A DNA stretch of 64,000 bases from NCBI RefSeq assembly GCF_000716715.1, contig NZ_JNYJ01000004.1, positions 1 to 64,000 of the forward strand. Direction: 5' to 3'. This stretch comes from Dactylosporangium aurantiacum. GTDB taxonomy: Bacteria > Actinomycetota > Actinomycetes > Mycobacteriales > Micromonosporaceae. The position numbers and the translations under genes are program-made. Positions 45,960 to 54,060 of this stretch are shown piece by piece; position 1 is the first letter of the stretch, and each line of letters starts with the position of its first letter. The notes below the pieces were generated by a model. That model saw only the letters and a program-made list of their open reading frames with translations, did no database searches and was not told the DNA's origin.

Positions 45960-45993
45960 ACTGTTCTAGAACAGTCACGACAGTTCTAGAACT
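45960..45993. promoter_or_regulatory. Twin palindromic operators upstream of trpB
   Basis: ACTGTTCTAGAACAGT (45960-45975, perfect 16-bp palindrome) and AGTTCTAGAACT (45982-45993, perfect 12-bp palindrome) have centres 20 bp apart, two helical turns. Both share the TTCTAGAA core. The first resembles the GntR/HutC-family DasR box (ACTGGTCTAGACCAGT) with one symmetric substitution. The regulator encoded in the same operon is of that family, so autoregulation is likely. The second site ends 17 bases before the trpB ATG. Confidence 0.8.
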
Positions 45994-46010
45994 CTGGAGG
46001 CGAGGACACC

Positions 46011-47219
46011 ATGGGTGATCTGCTGATCCGCCCGCACCGCTCGCCGGCGCGGGTGCGGCTGATGGACGATCCGGGGCCGCTGGGCAGGTTCGGGGAGTAC
46101 GGCGGGCGCTACGTGCCCGAGTCGCTGATCGGCGCCTGCCGGCGGGTCGAGGAGGCGTTCCGGGCAGCGTGGGCCGACCCCGCGTTCCGCAACCAGCTGG
46201 CCGGCCTGCTCGCCACGCACGTCGGCCGGCCGACGCCCCTGACGCCGGCGGTGCGGCTCTCCGCCGAGCTGGGCGTGACGGTGCTGCTCAAGCGCGAGGA
46301 CCTGACGCACACCGGTTCCCACAAGATCAACAACGTGATCGGCCAGGCACTGCTCGCCACGAGGATGGGGCACCGGCGGCTGATCGCGGAGACCGGCGCC
46401 GGGCAGCACGGGGTGGCGACCGCGACCGCGGCGGCGATGTTCGGGCTGGCGGCGACCGTGTTCATGGGCGAGCGGGACATCGAGCGGCAGGCGCTCAACG
46501 TGTTCCGGATGCGGATGCTCGGCGCCGAGGTCGTGCCGGTGCGCACCGGCGCCCGCACGTTGAAGGACGCCACCAGCGAGGCGATGCGGCACTGGGTCGG
46601 CGCCACCGAGGACAGCTACTACTGCATGGGCTCCGTGCTCGGCCCGATGCCCTACCCGTGGATGGTGCGCGAGTTCCAGCGGGTCATCGGTGACGAGGCC
46701 CGCCGCCAGTGCGCCACCGCCCTGCCGGCCGCGGTCCCCGACTACGTCGTCGCGTGCGTCGGCGGCGGGTCCAACGCGGCCGGCACGTTCGCCGGGTTCG
46801 TCGACACCACCGCCAAGCTGGTCGGCGTCGAGGCCGAAGGCGGGGCCGGCGCCACCCGCGGCACCCTCGGGGTGCTGCACGGGGTGCGCTCGATGTTCCT
46901 GCAGGACGACGACGGGCAGGTCCTGGAGGCCCACTCGATCGCGGCCGGCCTCGACTATCCCGGCATCGGCCCCGAGCACGTCCACCTGCGCGACCTGGGC
47001 CGGGCCCGGTACGTGACGGTCGACGACGCCGAGGTGCTCGACGCGGTCGTGCGGCTCGCCCGCACCGAGGGCATCGTCGCCGCGCTCGAGTCCGCGCACG
47101 CCGTCGCATGGGTGATCCGCGCCGCCGGCGACGGCACCCTGCCCGCCGGCTCGACCGTGCTGCTGACCCTCTCCGGCCGCGGCGACAAGGACATCTCGGC
47201 CCTGAAGGAGCTGCTGTGA
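46011..47219 (+). CDS. trpB: Tryptophan synthase beta subunit
   Basis: PLP enzyme, 402 residues, that condenses indole with serine. GRFGEYGGRYVPESLI is the N-terminal signature. The PLP lysine is in HTGSHKINN (Lys 105). The active-site motif ETGAGQHGVATATA is present, as are the phosphate loop GGGSNAAG and the SGRGDKD end. The start ATG has GAGGAC upstream. It forms an operon with trpA, a GntR regulator and a HEAT protein. No trpC, trpD or trpE is nearby, so it may be an accessory copy of the pathway enzyme. Confidence 0.95.
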   Translation: MGDLLIRPHRSPARVRLMDDPGPLGRFGEYGGRYVPESLIGACRRVEEAFRAAWADPAFRNQLAGLLATHVGRPTPLTPAVRLSAELGVTVLLKREDLTHTGSHKINNVIGQALLATRMGHRRLIAETGAGQHGVATATAAAMFGLAATVFMGERDIERQALNVFRMRMLGAEVVPVRTGARTLKDATSEAMRHWVGATEDSYYCMGSVLGPMPYPWMVREFQRVIGDEARRQCATALPAAVPDYVVACVGGGSNAAGTFAGFVDTTAKLVGVEAEGGAGATRGTLGVLHGVRSMFLQDDDGQVLEAHSIAAGLDYPGIGPEHVHLRDLGRARYVTVDDAEVLDAVVRLARTEGIVAALESAHAVAWVIRAAGDGTLPAGSTVLLTLSGRGDKDISALKELL

Positions 47220-47953
47220 AGCTGCCCACCGACCACAAGGTCGTCATGCCGTACCTCACCGGCGGCGCCGTCGGCGACTGGACCGAGCACCTGCGGGCCC
47301 TCATCGACGCGGGCGCCGACGCGATCGAGATCGGCCTGCCGTTCTCCGACCCGACGCTCGACGGCGCCACCATCCAGGAGGCCACGCACGCGGCGCTGAG
47401 CCGGGGCGCCACCCTGCGCGGCATCCTGACCCGCGTGTCGGAGGTCGCCGGCACCGTGCCGCTCGTCGCCAGTACGTATGCCAACCTCGTCGTCCGCGAC
47501 GGCGCCGCCGCGTTCTGCGCGACCCTGCGCGACGCCGGCTTCGACGGGCTGATCGTGCCCGACCTGCCGCTCGAGGAGTGCGCCGAGGCCGAGCAGCAGG
47601 ACATCGACCTGGTGCTGCTGGCCTCCCCCGCCACCCCCGACGAGCGCCTCGACGAGATCGCCCGGCGCAGCCGCGGCTTCGTCTACGCGGTCACCGTCAT
47701 GGGCACCACCGGCGAACGCGAGACCCTCGCCGCGTCCGCCGCCGACCTGGCGCGGCGGCTCACCGACCGCTGCGACCTGCCGGTCTTGCTAGGATTCGGC
47801 ATCTCCACCCCGGCGCAGGCCGCGCAGGCCGCCCAGCTCGCCGACGGTGTCGTCATCGGCGCCGCGATCATGCGCCGGGTGCTCGACGGCGCCTCGCCGG
47901 CCGAGCTCGGGGGCTACCTCCGGTCGATCCGGCAGGCCATAGACGAAGGGTGA
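47216..47953 (+). CDS. trpA: Tryptophan synthase alpha subunit
   Basis: TIM-barrel lyase that cleaves indole-3-glycerol phosphate to indole, which is channelled to TrpB; 245 residues, a little short (typically about 265). The catalytic Glu is in IEIGLPFSDPTLDG (Glu 38) and Asp 49 lies 11 residues later, the usual pair. The GTG at 47216 overlaps the trpB stop (GTGA). The N-terminus lacks the usual first 11 or so residues. Confidence 0.93.
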   Translation: MKLPTDHKVVMPYLTGGAVGDWTEHLRALIDAGADAIEIGLPFSDPTLDGATIQEATHAALSRGATLRGILTRVSEVAGTVPLVASTYANLVVRDGAAAFCATLRDAGFDGLIVPDLPLEECAEAEQQDIDLVLLASPATPDERLDEIARRSRGFVYAVTVMGTTGERETLAASAADLARRLTDRCDLPVLLGFGISTPAQAAQAAQLADGVVIGAAIMRRVLDGASPAELGGYLRSIRQAIDEG

Positions 47954-47957
47954 GCCG

Positions 47958-48689
47958 ATCAACCCCGAGCCGCGGTACCGCAGCATCGCCGCCGACCTGG
48001 CCGAGAAGATCCGCACCGGCCACTACGCGCCCGGCGACGCCCTGCCCGCGCAACGGGACCTCAGCCACAGCTACGGCGTGACCCTGATGACGCTCCGGCA
48101 GGCCCTGCGGCACCTCAGCGACGAGGGGCTGATCGTGCAGCAGGCCGGCAAGGGCACGTACGTGTCGCCGCCGCACCTGGCGTACCGGCTCGGGTCCCTG
48201 CGCAGCCTCGCCGACGACCTGCGCGAGCAGGGCCACGAGGTGCGCACCACGGTCCTGGACCGGACGCTGCGCCGCCCGCCGTCCGCGGTCGCGGCCCAGC
48301 TGGGCACGCCGGCGCTGCGCCTGGAGCGGGTCCGCGAGTTCGCCGGCCGCCCCGCCGTGCACCAGGTGTCGTGGGTGCGCAAGCCCTTCGGCAGCCGGCT
48401 GCGCACGGTCGACTTCGCCGCCGAGTCGCTGTACGCGGCGCTCGCCGACGCGGGCGTCTCGGTCGCCCGGGCCACCGAGACGATCCGCCCCGACGTGCTC
48501 GACGAGACCGTCGCCGCCCACCTGCGTACCCCGCCCGGCACCCCGGTGTTCGTCAGCGACCGGGTCACGTACTCCCTCGACGACACCCCGGTCGTCACCG
48601 ACCGCGCCGTCATCCTGGGCGACATGATGGAGATCCGGGCCACCCGTGCCGCCACCGGGCTGTCCCTGACCTGGACCGGCGCCCTGTGA
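47958..48689 (+). CDS. GntR-family (HutC/UTRA) transcriptional regulator
   Basis: The winged helix is complete only if translation starts upstream of the first GTG: PEPRYRSIAADLAEKIRTG, then LPAQRDLSHSYGVTLMTLRQAL and GLIVQQAGKGTYV. In this frame a TAG at 47940 closes the upstream side and no ATG, GTG or TTG occurs before 48078. The ATC at 47958 has GAAGGG 7 bases upstream and gives 243 residues, the family length. The UTRA ligand domain is about residues 85-235 (ERVREFAGRPAVHQVSWV). It probably binds the twin palindromes before trpB; the ligand is unknown. Confidence 0.75.
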   Translation: MNPEPRYRSIAADLAEKIRTGHYAPGDALPAQRDLSHSYGVTLMTLRQALRHLSDEGLIVQQAGKGTYVSPPHLAYRLGSLRSLADDLREQGHEVRTTVLDRTLRRPPSAVAAQLGTPALRLERVREFAGRPAVHQVSWVRKPFGSRLRTVDFAAESLYAALADAGVSVARATETIRPDVLDETVAAHLRTPPGTPVFVSDRVTYSLDDTPVVTDRAVILGDMMEIRATRAATGLSLTWTGAL

Positions 48690-49126
48690 CGCCGGATGCG
48701 CCCCGCGAGGTGGAGAATCTCGTCCGGTCGATCGATGATCCGGACGAGGACAGCGACGGCACCGAGGCGTACGAGATCGCGCTCGCCCTCGGCGACAGCC
48801 AGGACCGGGCGGCGCTGCCGGCGCTGCGCGCCCACCTCGACCGGTACCTCGACGCCGGCGACTTCTTCGGCCGCGACATCATCGCCGTCGCGGTGGCCGG
48901 GATCGCCGGGGTCGAGGCGCTGCCGGTCCTGCTCCACGCGGCGGCCCGCGACCTCGGCGACGACCAGGACGGGCTGGCCGCCGAGATCTGGGACGTCATG
49001 GCGGAGGACCCGGCACGCGCCCGGCACATCATCATGGAACTGACCGCGGACCCGGACCCCGCCGTCCGAGCCCGAGCGACCTGGGCGGCCCGGTTCCTGC
49101 CGACCACCGCCGGCCAGGACGGCTGA
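48686..49126 (+). CDS. HEAT-repeat-like protein
   Basis: 146 residues; the GTG at 48686 overlaps the regulator stop (GTGA). Helical pairs such as AYEIALALGDSQDRAALPALRAHL, DIIAVAVAGIAGVEALPVLLHAA and AVRARATWAARFL look like two or three HEAT repeats, a protein-protein scaffold. Its place at the end of the trpBA-gntR operon hints at a modulator of that system (inference). Confidence 0.72.
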   Translation: MTPDAPREVENLVRSIDDPDEDSDGTEAYEIALALGDSQDRAALPALRAHLDRYLDAGDFFGRDIIAVAVAGIAGVEALPVLLHAAARDLGDDQDGLAAEIWDVMAEDPARARHIIMELTADPDPAVRARATWAARFLPTTAGQDG

Positions 49127-49154
49127 GCAGCGGCCGTCGACGAGCCGGTCCAGC

Positions 49155-49817
49155 TCAGACGTGGCCTTTCAGGGACTCGTCGTAGATCACCGCGGGTGGC
49201 GGGTCCAGCAGGTCCTCGGCGGCCCGGCTGAAGGTGCTCGCGTCGCGGCGGCGGCGCAGCTCCACGGTCACCGAGTCGCACGACGCGCCCCCGGACAGCG
49301 CCGCCACCGCGCCCGAGGGCAGGAGGAACACCGCGTCGCGGGTGCCGATGGCGTGGTCGGAGGGGCGGGCGGCGATGCCGACGACCGTGGCGTTGACCAC
49401 GGCCGGGCCGAGCAGCAGGGTGACCCGTTCGCCGGGGCGGACGTCGTGGGCGGCCGCGGTCCGCTCGTCGATCAGCAGCTGGGCGTCCGTCGCCGGGTAC
49501 GTCCCCGACCGCACCTGCGACCAGCGCAGTCCCGGCCGGGCGGCGGCGGTCAGGACCGTGGCGCCGCTGAGCACCCCGCGGGAGGTGACGGCGGTGACGC
49601 CGTACAGGGTGGTGCCGCACTCGACGGCGGCGGCCTGCGGCAGGGCGGCGATCCGGTCGACCTGGCGCGGGGTGAACCTGCCGACGAGCCGGACGTCGGC
49701 GTCGCCGGGCAGGTCCGCGAACCGGGCCGAGCCCTCGTACCGGTCGAGGACCACGAACGCCGCGACCGCGGCCGCAGCGACCACGACGACGGCGACGGCC
49801 GTCCGCTCCCCGCGCAT
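49155..49817 (-). CDS. Membrane-anchored MacB-periplasmic-domain-like protein
   Basis: About 220 residues with one N-terminal helix (TAVAVVVVAAAAVAAFVVLDRY) and an exported domain. The part LYGVTAVTSRGVLSGATVLTAAA...PATDAQLLIDERTAAAHDVRPGERVTLLLG resembles the extracytoplasmic core of MacB/FtsX permeases, without the FtsX helices. It may be a stand-alone or truncated module. The ATG at 49817 is used; a GTG at 49847 is an alternative. Confidence 0.6.
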   Translation of the reverse strand: MRGERTAVAVVVVAAAAVAAFVVLDRYEGSARFADLPGDADVRLVGRFTPRQVDRIAALPQAAAVECGTTLYGVTAVTSRGVLSGATVLTAAARPGLRWSQVRSGTYPATDAQLLIDERTAAAHDVRPGERVTLLLGPAVVNATVVGIAARPSDHAIGTRDAVFLLPSGAVAALSGGASCDSVTVELRRRRDASTFSRAAEDLLDPPPAVIYDESLKGHV

Positions 49818-49874
49818 GCCGCCGACGGTACCGGAACCGTCACCCACGGTCGGCGCGCCACGCAGGCCGAGGGG

Positions 49875-50453
49875 TCAGGCGGCGCGGCCCAGGTAACGCA
49901 GCAGGGTCACGGCCGGGCCACCGGCGGCCGGCAGCGCGGCGGCGTAGGCACCGTACGCCCGCAGCGGCTCGACGATCTCCCGGGCGACGGGCAGCAGCCG
50001 CGCGGCGAGGTCGTCGGACAGCGGCGACGGCCGGCCCGTGGCGACGGCGACGTCCCAGGCGTGCACGGCCGCGTCGAGCCCGCACGCCCCTGCGCCGATC
50101 CAGCCGGCCAGCTTGCCCTGCGGCAGCGGCGTCGGCGCCTCGGTGGCGTCGGCGGGGATGGTCGCCCAGGCCGCGGCGGACGCCCGCATGGTGCCCTCGA
50201 CGAACGCCACGAACGCGTCGAGGTCGCCGTCCAGCTCGCCCGACGGCGCGAACGGGTCGAACGACGGCCAGCCCTCGCCGGTGATCGTCGCGGCGAACCC
50301 GAGCTGGTCGCCGGCGGCGTGCTGCAGGACCTGGGTGACGTTCCACCGCTCGCACGGCGTGGGCAGCAGCAGGTCGGCCGGGCGCAGGTCGGCGAGCACC
50401 GCCCGCAGCGCCGCGTGCGACTCGTCCAGGACGGTCCAGGTGTTCGAGCTCAT
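49875..50453 (-). CDS. TIGR03086 family DinB-like (mycothiol-type) metal-binding protein
   Basis: 192 residues of the DinB/maleylpyruvate isomerase four-helix fold. Candidate metal ligands lie in NVTQVLQHAAGDQLGF and AAVHAWDVAVATG. Members use or detoxify via mycothiol in actinobacteria. The ATG at 50453 follows GAGGAG. A TATGCT -10 with TG extension and a GGAATG palindrome lie upstream, so its transcription may be repressor-controlled. Confidence 0.85.
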   Translation of the reverse strand: MSSNTWTVLDESHAALRAVLADLRPADLLLPTPCERWNVTQVLQHAAGDQLGFAATITGEGWPSFDPFAPSGELDGDLDAFVAFVEGTMRASAAAWATIPADATEAPTPLPQGKLAGWIGAGACGLDAAVHAWDVAVATGRPSPLSDDLAARLLPVAREIVEPLRAYGAYAAALPAAGGPAVTLLRYLGRAA

Positions 50454-50483
50454 CGCGTACTCCTCAACTCGGTGACTACGATC

Positions 50484-50511
50484 AGCATACCAGAACGGAA
50501 TGTTCCATTCC
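50484..50511 (-). promoter_or_regulatory. Extended -10 and overlapping palindrome for the TIGR03086 gene
   Basis: On the minus strand TGGTATGCT forms an extended -10 (50484-50492). The palindrome GGAATG-TTC-CATTCC (50497-50511) covers the -35 zone, a typical repressor position, probably TetR-like (inference). Confidence 0.55.
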
Positions 50512-50538
50512 ACTATCAGGGCAGCGAAAAACGCCCCG

Positions 50539-51134
50539 TCAGGCGACATCGAGCGTGGCCTTGCGGCGGCTCTCGCGCTCGAACCAGGCGAGCAGGCCCA
50601 GGCCGATCACCACGTACAGGGTGCCGAGGGCCGCCTCGGCGAGCACGTCGTCGCGGACCGAGGCCAGGCCGGCGCCGGCCGCGACCTCGCGGGCCGCGGC
50701 GATGCCATGGGTCAGCGGCAGCCACCGCGCGACCGCGGCCATCCAGCCGGGCAGGTCGGACAGCGGGACGTTGACGCCGGCGAAGACCAGCAGGACGCCG
50801 ACGACCAGGTTGGACAGGACCGCGACCTCGCGCACCCGTAGCGACAGGGCCGCGTTGGCGAGACCGAGCCGACGCGGCGGCGCACCTCGCGGGGGCGGGC
50901 TTCGACGTCGTGGCCGAGGACCTCGATCCGGCCGCTGGTCGGCAGCAGCAGCGTGATGAGCATCTTGATCGTCGTGGTCTTGCCGGCGCCGTTGGGCCCG
51001 AGCAGGCCGAACAGCTCGCCGCGCTCGACCTGGAAGGAGATGCCGCGCACGGCGTCGACGACCTTCTCGGTGCGGCACAGCCCGCTGCGGGTGCGGAAGA
51101 CCCGCCGCAGGTCGGACACATCGATGACGCTCAT
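50539..51134 (-). pseudogene. Deletion-fused ABC drug-exporter ATPase/permease remnant
   Basis: The first 89 residues are a clear DrrA-type ABC ATPase N-terminus ([18 protein letters not shown], Walker [16 protein letters not shown], then [12 protein letters not shown]). They are followed out of frame by the C-terminal part of an ABC-2 permease ([42 protein letters not shown], end ATLDVA). The two meet near 50868. About 240 ATPase residues, including signature and Walker B, and the first half of the permease are missing. A single deletion across two adjacent genes explains this. No functional transporter can result. Confidence 0.85.
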
Positions 51135-51197
51135 CCCCGCCCCCGGTCCAGAATGCTGCGGCGACCCTAGCACCGCCGCGGCGGGCGGCGCTGTCCG

Positions 51198-53630
51198 TTA
51201 CCCGGCGCCCTCGGCGCGCAGGTGGCGGCGCTGGACCTGACGGCGTTCGCGCAGGACGGCGGCGAGCCGGTCCGCGGCGAGCGGCGGGTGGAACAGGAAG
51301 CCCTGCGCGGCCGTGCAGCCCAGGGCGGCCAGGGCGGCGCGCTGGTCGGGGTTCTCCACGCCCTCCGCGACGACGCGCAGCTTGAGCCGGAGCCCGAGCT
51401 CCACGGTGGCCCGCACGATCGCCTCGGCCTTGGGCGAGTCGATCATCTGCGCGACGAACTCCCGATCGATCTTCACCTCTTGTACGGGCAGCCGCGTGAG
51501 CACCGTGAACGACGAGAACCCGGTGCCGAAGTCGTCGACGGCGAGCTGGACGCCGAGGCGGCGGATCCTGGCGAGGACGTCGTCGATGACCGGCGACTTG
51601 GACAGCATGACGGTCTCGGTGATCTCCAGTACGAGCAGCTCGGCGGGCAGGCGGTGCCGGGCGAGCAGGTCGCCGATCGCCTCGGGCAGCTGCCGCTCCA
51701 GCAGGCTGCGGGCGGAGATGTTCACCGACACGGGCACGGCCAGCCCGGCCCGGCGCCAGCCGGAGGCCAGGCCGATGGCGCGGTCCAGCACCCACTTCGT
51801 CAGCGGGCCCATCAGCTCGCTGGCCTCCACGACCGGCAGGAACTGGCCGGGGGCGAGCAGCCCGCGCCGCGGGTGCTTCCAGCGCACGAGGGCCTCGACG
51901 CCGGTGATCTGCTGGGCGCCGGGCGCGAGGGACACGGCGGGCTGCAGCTCGACGGTGAGCTGCTCCTCGGCCTGCAGCGCCTCGCGCAGCTCGGCGAGCA
52001 GGGCGAGGCGGTCGGTGCTCGCGTCGTCGCGGGCCGCGTCGTACCAGGCGACCGGCTGGATGGCGTGCTTGGCCTGGTACATGGCGATGTCGGCGCGGCG
52101 CAGCAGCTCGGTGAGGTCGACCTCGCCGGCGGCGGCGACCACCACGCCGATGGACGGCTCCTTGGACAGCAGCACCCCGTCGACGCACATCGGCACGCCG
52201 ACCTGCGCGCCGAGCTTGCGGGCACGCTCGACGGCGGCGGCGAGGGCCAGGTCGGCGCCGCCGGTGTCGAGGTCGGTGATGAGCAGCGCGAACTCGTCGC
52301 CGCCGAGGCGGGCGAGCAGGTCACCGGTGTTGCCGGCCTCGGCGACCCGGCCGGCGATGACGCGCAGCACCTCGTCGCCGGCGGCGTGGCCGAGGGCGTT
52401 GTTGACCTCTTTGAAGTCGTTGACGTCCAGCAGCAGCAGGGCGACGGGGTCGTCGGGGCCCCGGCGGCGCAGCATGACGTTGCCCCGCGACAGCAGCGCC
52501 GCGCGGTTGAACAGCCCGGTCAGCGGGTCGTGGATCGCGTCGTACGTGGTGCGCTCGCTCATCGTGCGCAGCTCGTCCTGGGTGACCGCGTCGTGCAGCG
52601 CGGCGGCGAGGGCGTCGCCGAAGGCGTCGAGCATCCGCTGGTTGCGGGCGCGCAGCCGGCCGAGGCCCGTCAGCTGCAGCTCGCCGACGGCCACCGGGCC
52701 GACGGCGAGGGTGTGCGTGAGCGGGGTGCCGGGGTCCGCGGCGCCGAAGGCGGTGCCGTCGGCGAGGACGACCCGGGCGCCGGTGACGCCGAAGAGGCGC
52801 CGGGCGCCCTCCACGCCGGCCTCGGCGGTGCCGCGCACGTCGAGCCGGTTGAGGTCGCGGGTCGCCTCGGCGAACTCGTGCCAGGTGCGGCGGTCCTCCC
52901 GGTCGCCGAGGCGGCTGGCGTACACCTGTTGCAGCAGCCACAGCACGGGCGGCAGGACCAGCAGCAGCAGCGCGTCGGTGAGGCAGGCCCAGACGACGAC
53001 CAGGCCGACCGCGATGTTGCCGATGACCATGAGGAGCTTGCCGCGCAGCAGCTCGACGGCGACGGTGGCCGGCCTCCCGCCGCGGGAGGTGGCGACGTGC
53101 GCGGCGACCAGGCCGATCGCGACCACGCAGTACACCAGCGCGCCGGCGCACAGCGCGACCACGCCGCGCTCGGTGAGCGGCGCGCCGTGGACCGGCTGGA
53201 CGAGCACGGTGGTCGCGGTGGCCAGGCTGCCGGCGACGGTGAGGGCGGAGACGCTGTAGAGCAGGTCACGGTGGCTGCGGAGGCGCCCGGCGCGGGCGTC
53301 CACGAGGCGCAGGACGCTGTGCGACACGCCGACGCCGGCGGCGACCACGAGCGGGATCGTCGCGGCCGGCAGGTTGACGCACAGCACGACCATCGCCGCC
53401 TCGCCCCAGGCGAGGGTGGCGTGCCCGGCGCCGGCGCGCACCCGCAGGCGGGCGAGCTGGGCGAGGACCACGACGCCGAAGCCGGCCGCGACCGCGGCGA
53501 GGACGCCGGGCGAGGCGCCGGCGGTGTACGCGGCGGTCGGGATCCCGGCGGCGAGCGCCACGGCGACGGCCACGCTGACGGCAGCGGCGGACACGACCGC
53601 GGCGGTGAGCCGCGCCGGAACGGGTCTCAT
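51198..53630 (-). CDS. Membrane GGDEF-EAL protein (c-di-GMP turnover)
   Basis: 810 residues. The N-terminal membrane sensor (about 1-245) has roughly eight helices, then a GAF-like linker, a GGDEF domain with intact RLGGDEF (near 440) and an EAL domain with GVEALVRW (near 575) and DDFGTGFSS. All signature residues for diguanylate cyclase and phosphodiesterase are present, so either or both activities are possible. The ATG at 53630 (MRPVPARLTAAVVSAAAV) is chosen because it begins the first helix. Confidence 0.9.
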   Translation of the reverse strand: MRPVPARLTAAVVSAAAVSVAVAVALAAGIPTAAYTAGASPGVLAAVAAGFGVVVLAQLARLRVRAGAGHATLAWGEAAMVVLCVNLPAATIPLVVAAGVGVSHSVLRLVDARAGRLRSHRDLLYSVSALTVAGSLATATTVLVQPVHGAPLTERGVVALCAGALVYCVVAIGLVAAHVATSRGGRPATVAVELLRGKLLMVIGNIAVGLVVVWACLTDALLLLVLPPVLWLLQQVYASRLGDREDRRTWHEFAEATRDLNRLDVRGTAEAGVEGARRLFGVTGARVVLADGTAFGAADPGTPLTHTLAVGPVAVGELQLTGLGRLRARNQRMLDAFGDALAAALHDAVTQDELRTMSERTTYDAIHDPLTGLFNRAALLSRGNVMLRRRGPDDPVALLLLDVNDFKEVNNALGHAAGDEVLRVIAGRVAEAGNTGDLLARLGGDEFALLITDLDTGGADLALAAAVERARKLGAQVGVPMCVDGVLLSKEPSIGVVVAAAGEVDLTELLRRADIAMYQAKHAIQPVAWYDAARDDASTDRLALLAELREALQAEEQLTVELQPAVSLAPGAQQITGVEALVRWKHPRRGLLAPGQFLPVVEASELMGPLTKWVLDRAIGLASGWRRAGLAVPVSVNISARSLLERQLPEAIGDLLARHRLPAELLVLEITETVMLSKSPVIDDVLARIRRLGVQLAVDDFGTGFSSFTVLTRLPVQEVKIDREFVAQMIDSPKAEAIVRATVELGLRLKLRVVAEGVENPDQRAALAALGCTAAQGFLFHPPLAADRLAAVLRERRQVQRRHLRAEGAG

Positions 53631-53816
53631 CGATGCGCCGAATCGATGAACGACAATGACGCTAAGCGGTTGACCGCCTGCGGAGCGTGAGCGGATATCC
53701 GGACGAACGGGGTGACCACCATTTGCCCCCCTTCCCTGCCCCACAGGGAGACGCGTCCTGGGAAAGGAACGCGCACCCCGTGAAGGCTAAAGCACGGAAG
53801 AAAGGCACAACAGTGG
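53631..53816. other. Intergenic region with hairpin, no supported gene
   Basis: A hairpin TCCCTG-CCCCA-CAGGGA lies at 53733-53749, followed by GGGAAAGGAACG. A GTG at 53780 opens a short frame starting KAKARKKGTTVVSAAILAAA, of lower GC than its surroundings, which then runs into the reverse of the next gene. It may be a gene remnant. Confidence 0.4.
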
Positions 53817-54056
53817 TCAGTGCCGCGATTCTGGCTGCGGCCCGCCGCCGTGGTCGACCTCGTCGACCGAGGTGGCGGGTTTGTCGGGATCCGGGAACTC
53901 GGCGGGCAGGCGGCGGATCCGCGCGGTCATGTTGCGGATCAGCAACACCGTCGCGATGGCGAGCAGCACGATGATGAGCAGCCCCATCGGGCCGGCCAAA
54001 CCGCCCGAGCGGGTGTCCCCGAAGTTGTTCTCGGCGAGGAACTGCAGGGCTTGCAT
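53817..54056 (-). CDS. Small membrane protein beside mca
   Basis: 79 residues with one membrane helix (GLAGPMGLLIIVLLAIATVLLIRNM) and a basic/acidic cytoplasmic tail (RIRRLPAEFPDPDKP). It follows mca by 4 bases. Such a protein commonly accompanies mca in actinobacteria. Function unknown; possibly a membrane tether. Confidence 0.8.
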   Translation of the reverse strand: MQALQFLAENNFGDTRSGGLAGPMGLLIIVLLAIATVLLIRNMTARIRRLPAEFPDPDKPATSVDEVDHGGGPQPESRH

Positions 54057-54060
54057 CTGT

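Noticed and set aside
48078..48689. GntR gene starting at the GTG 48078
   Set aside because: This would remove the first part of the DNA-binding domain, which is clearly encoded upstream in frame.
50539..52188. A 549-codon minus-strand gene containing permease residues
   Set aside because: Only its C-terminal 109 residues are permease-like; the upstream part is antisense/out-of-frame of the GGDEF-EAL gene and non-coding.
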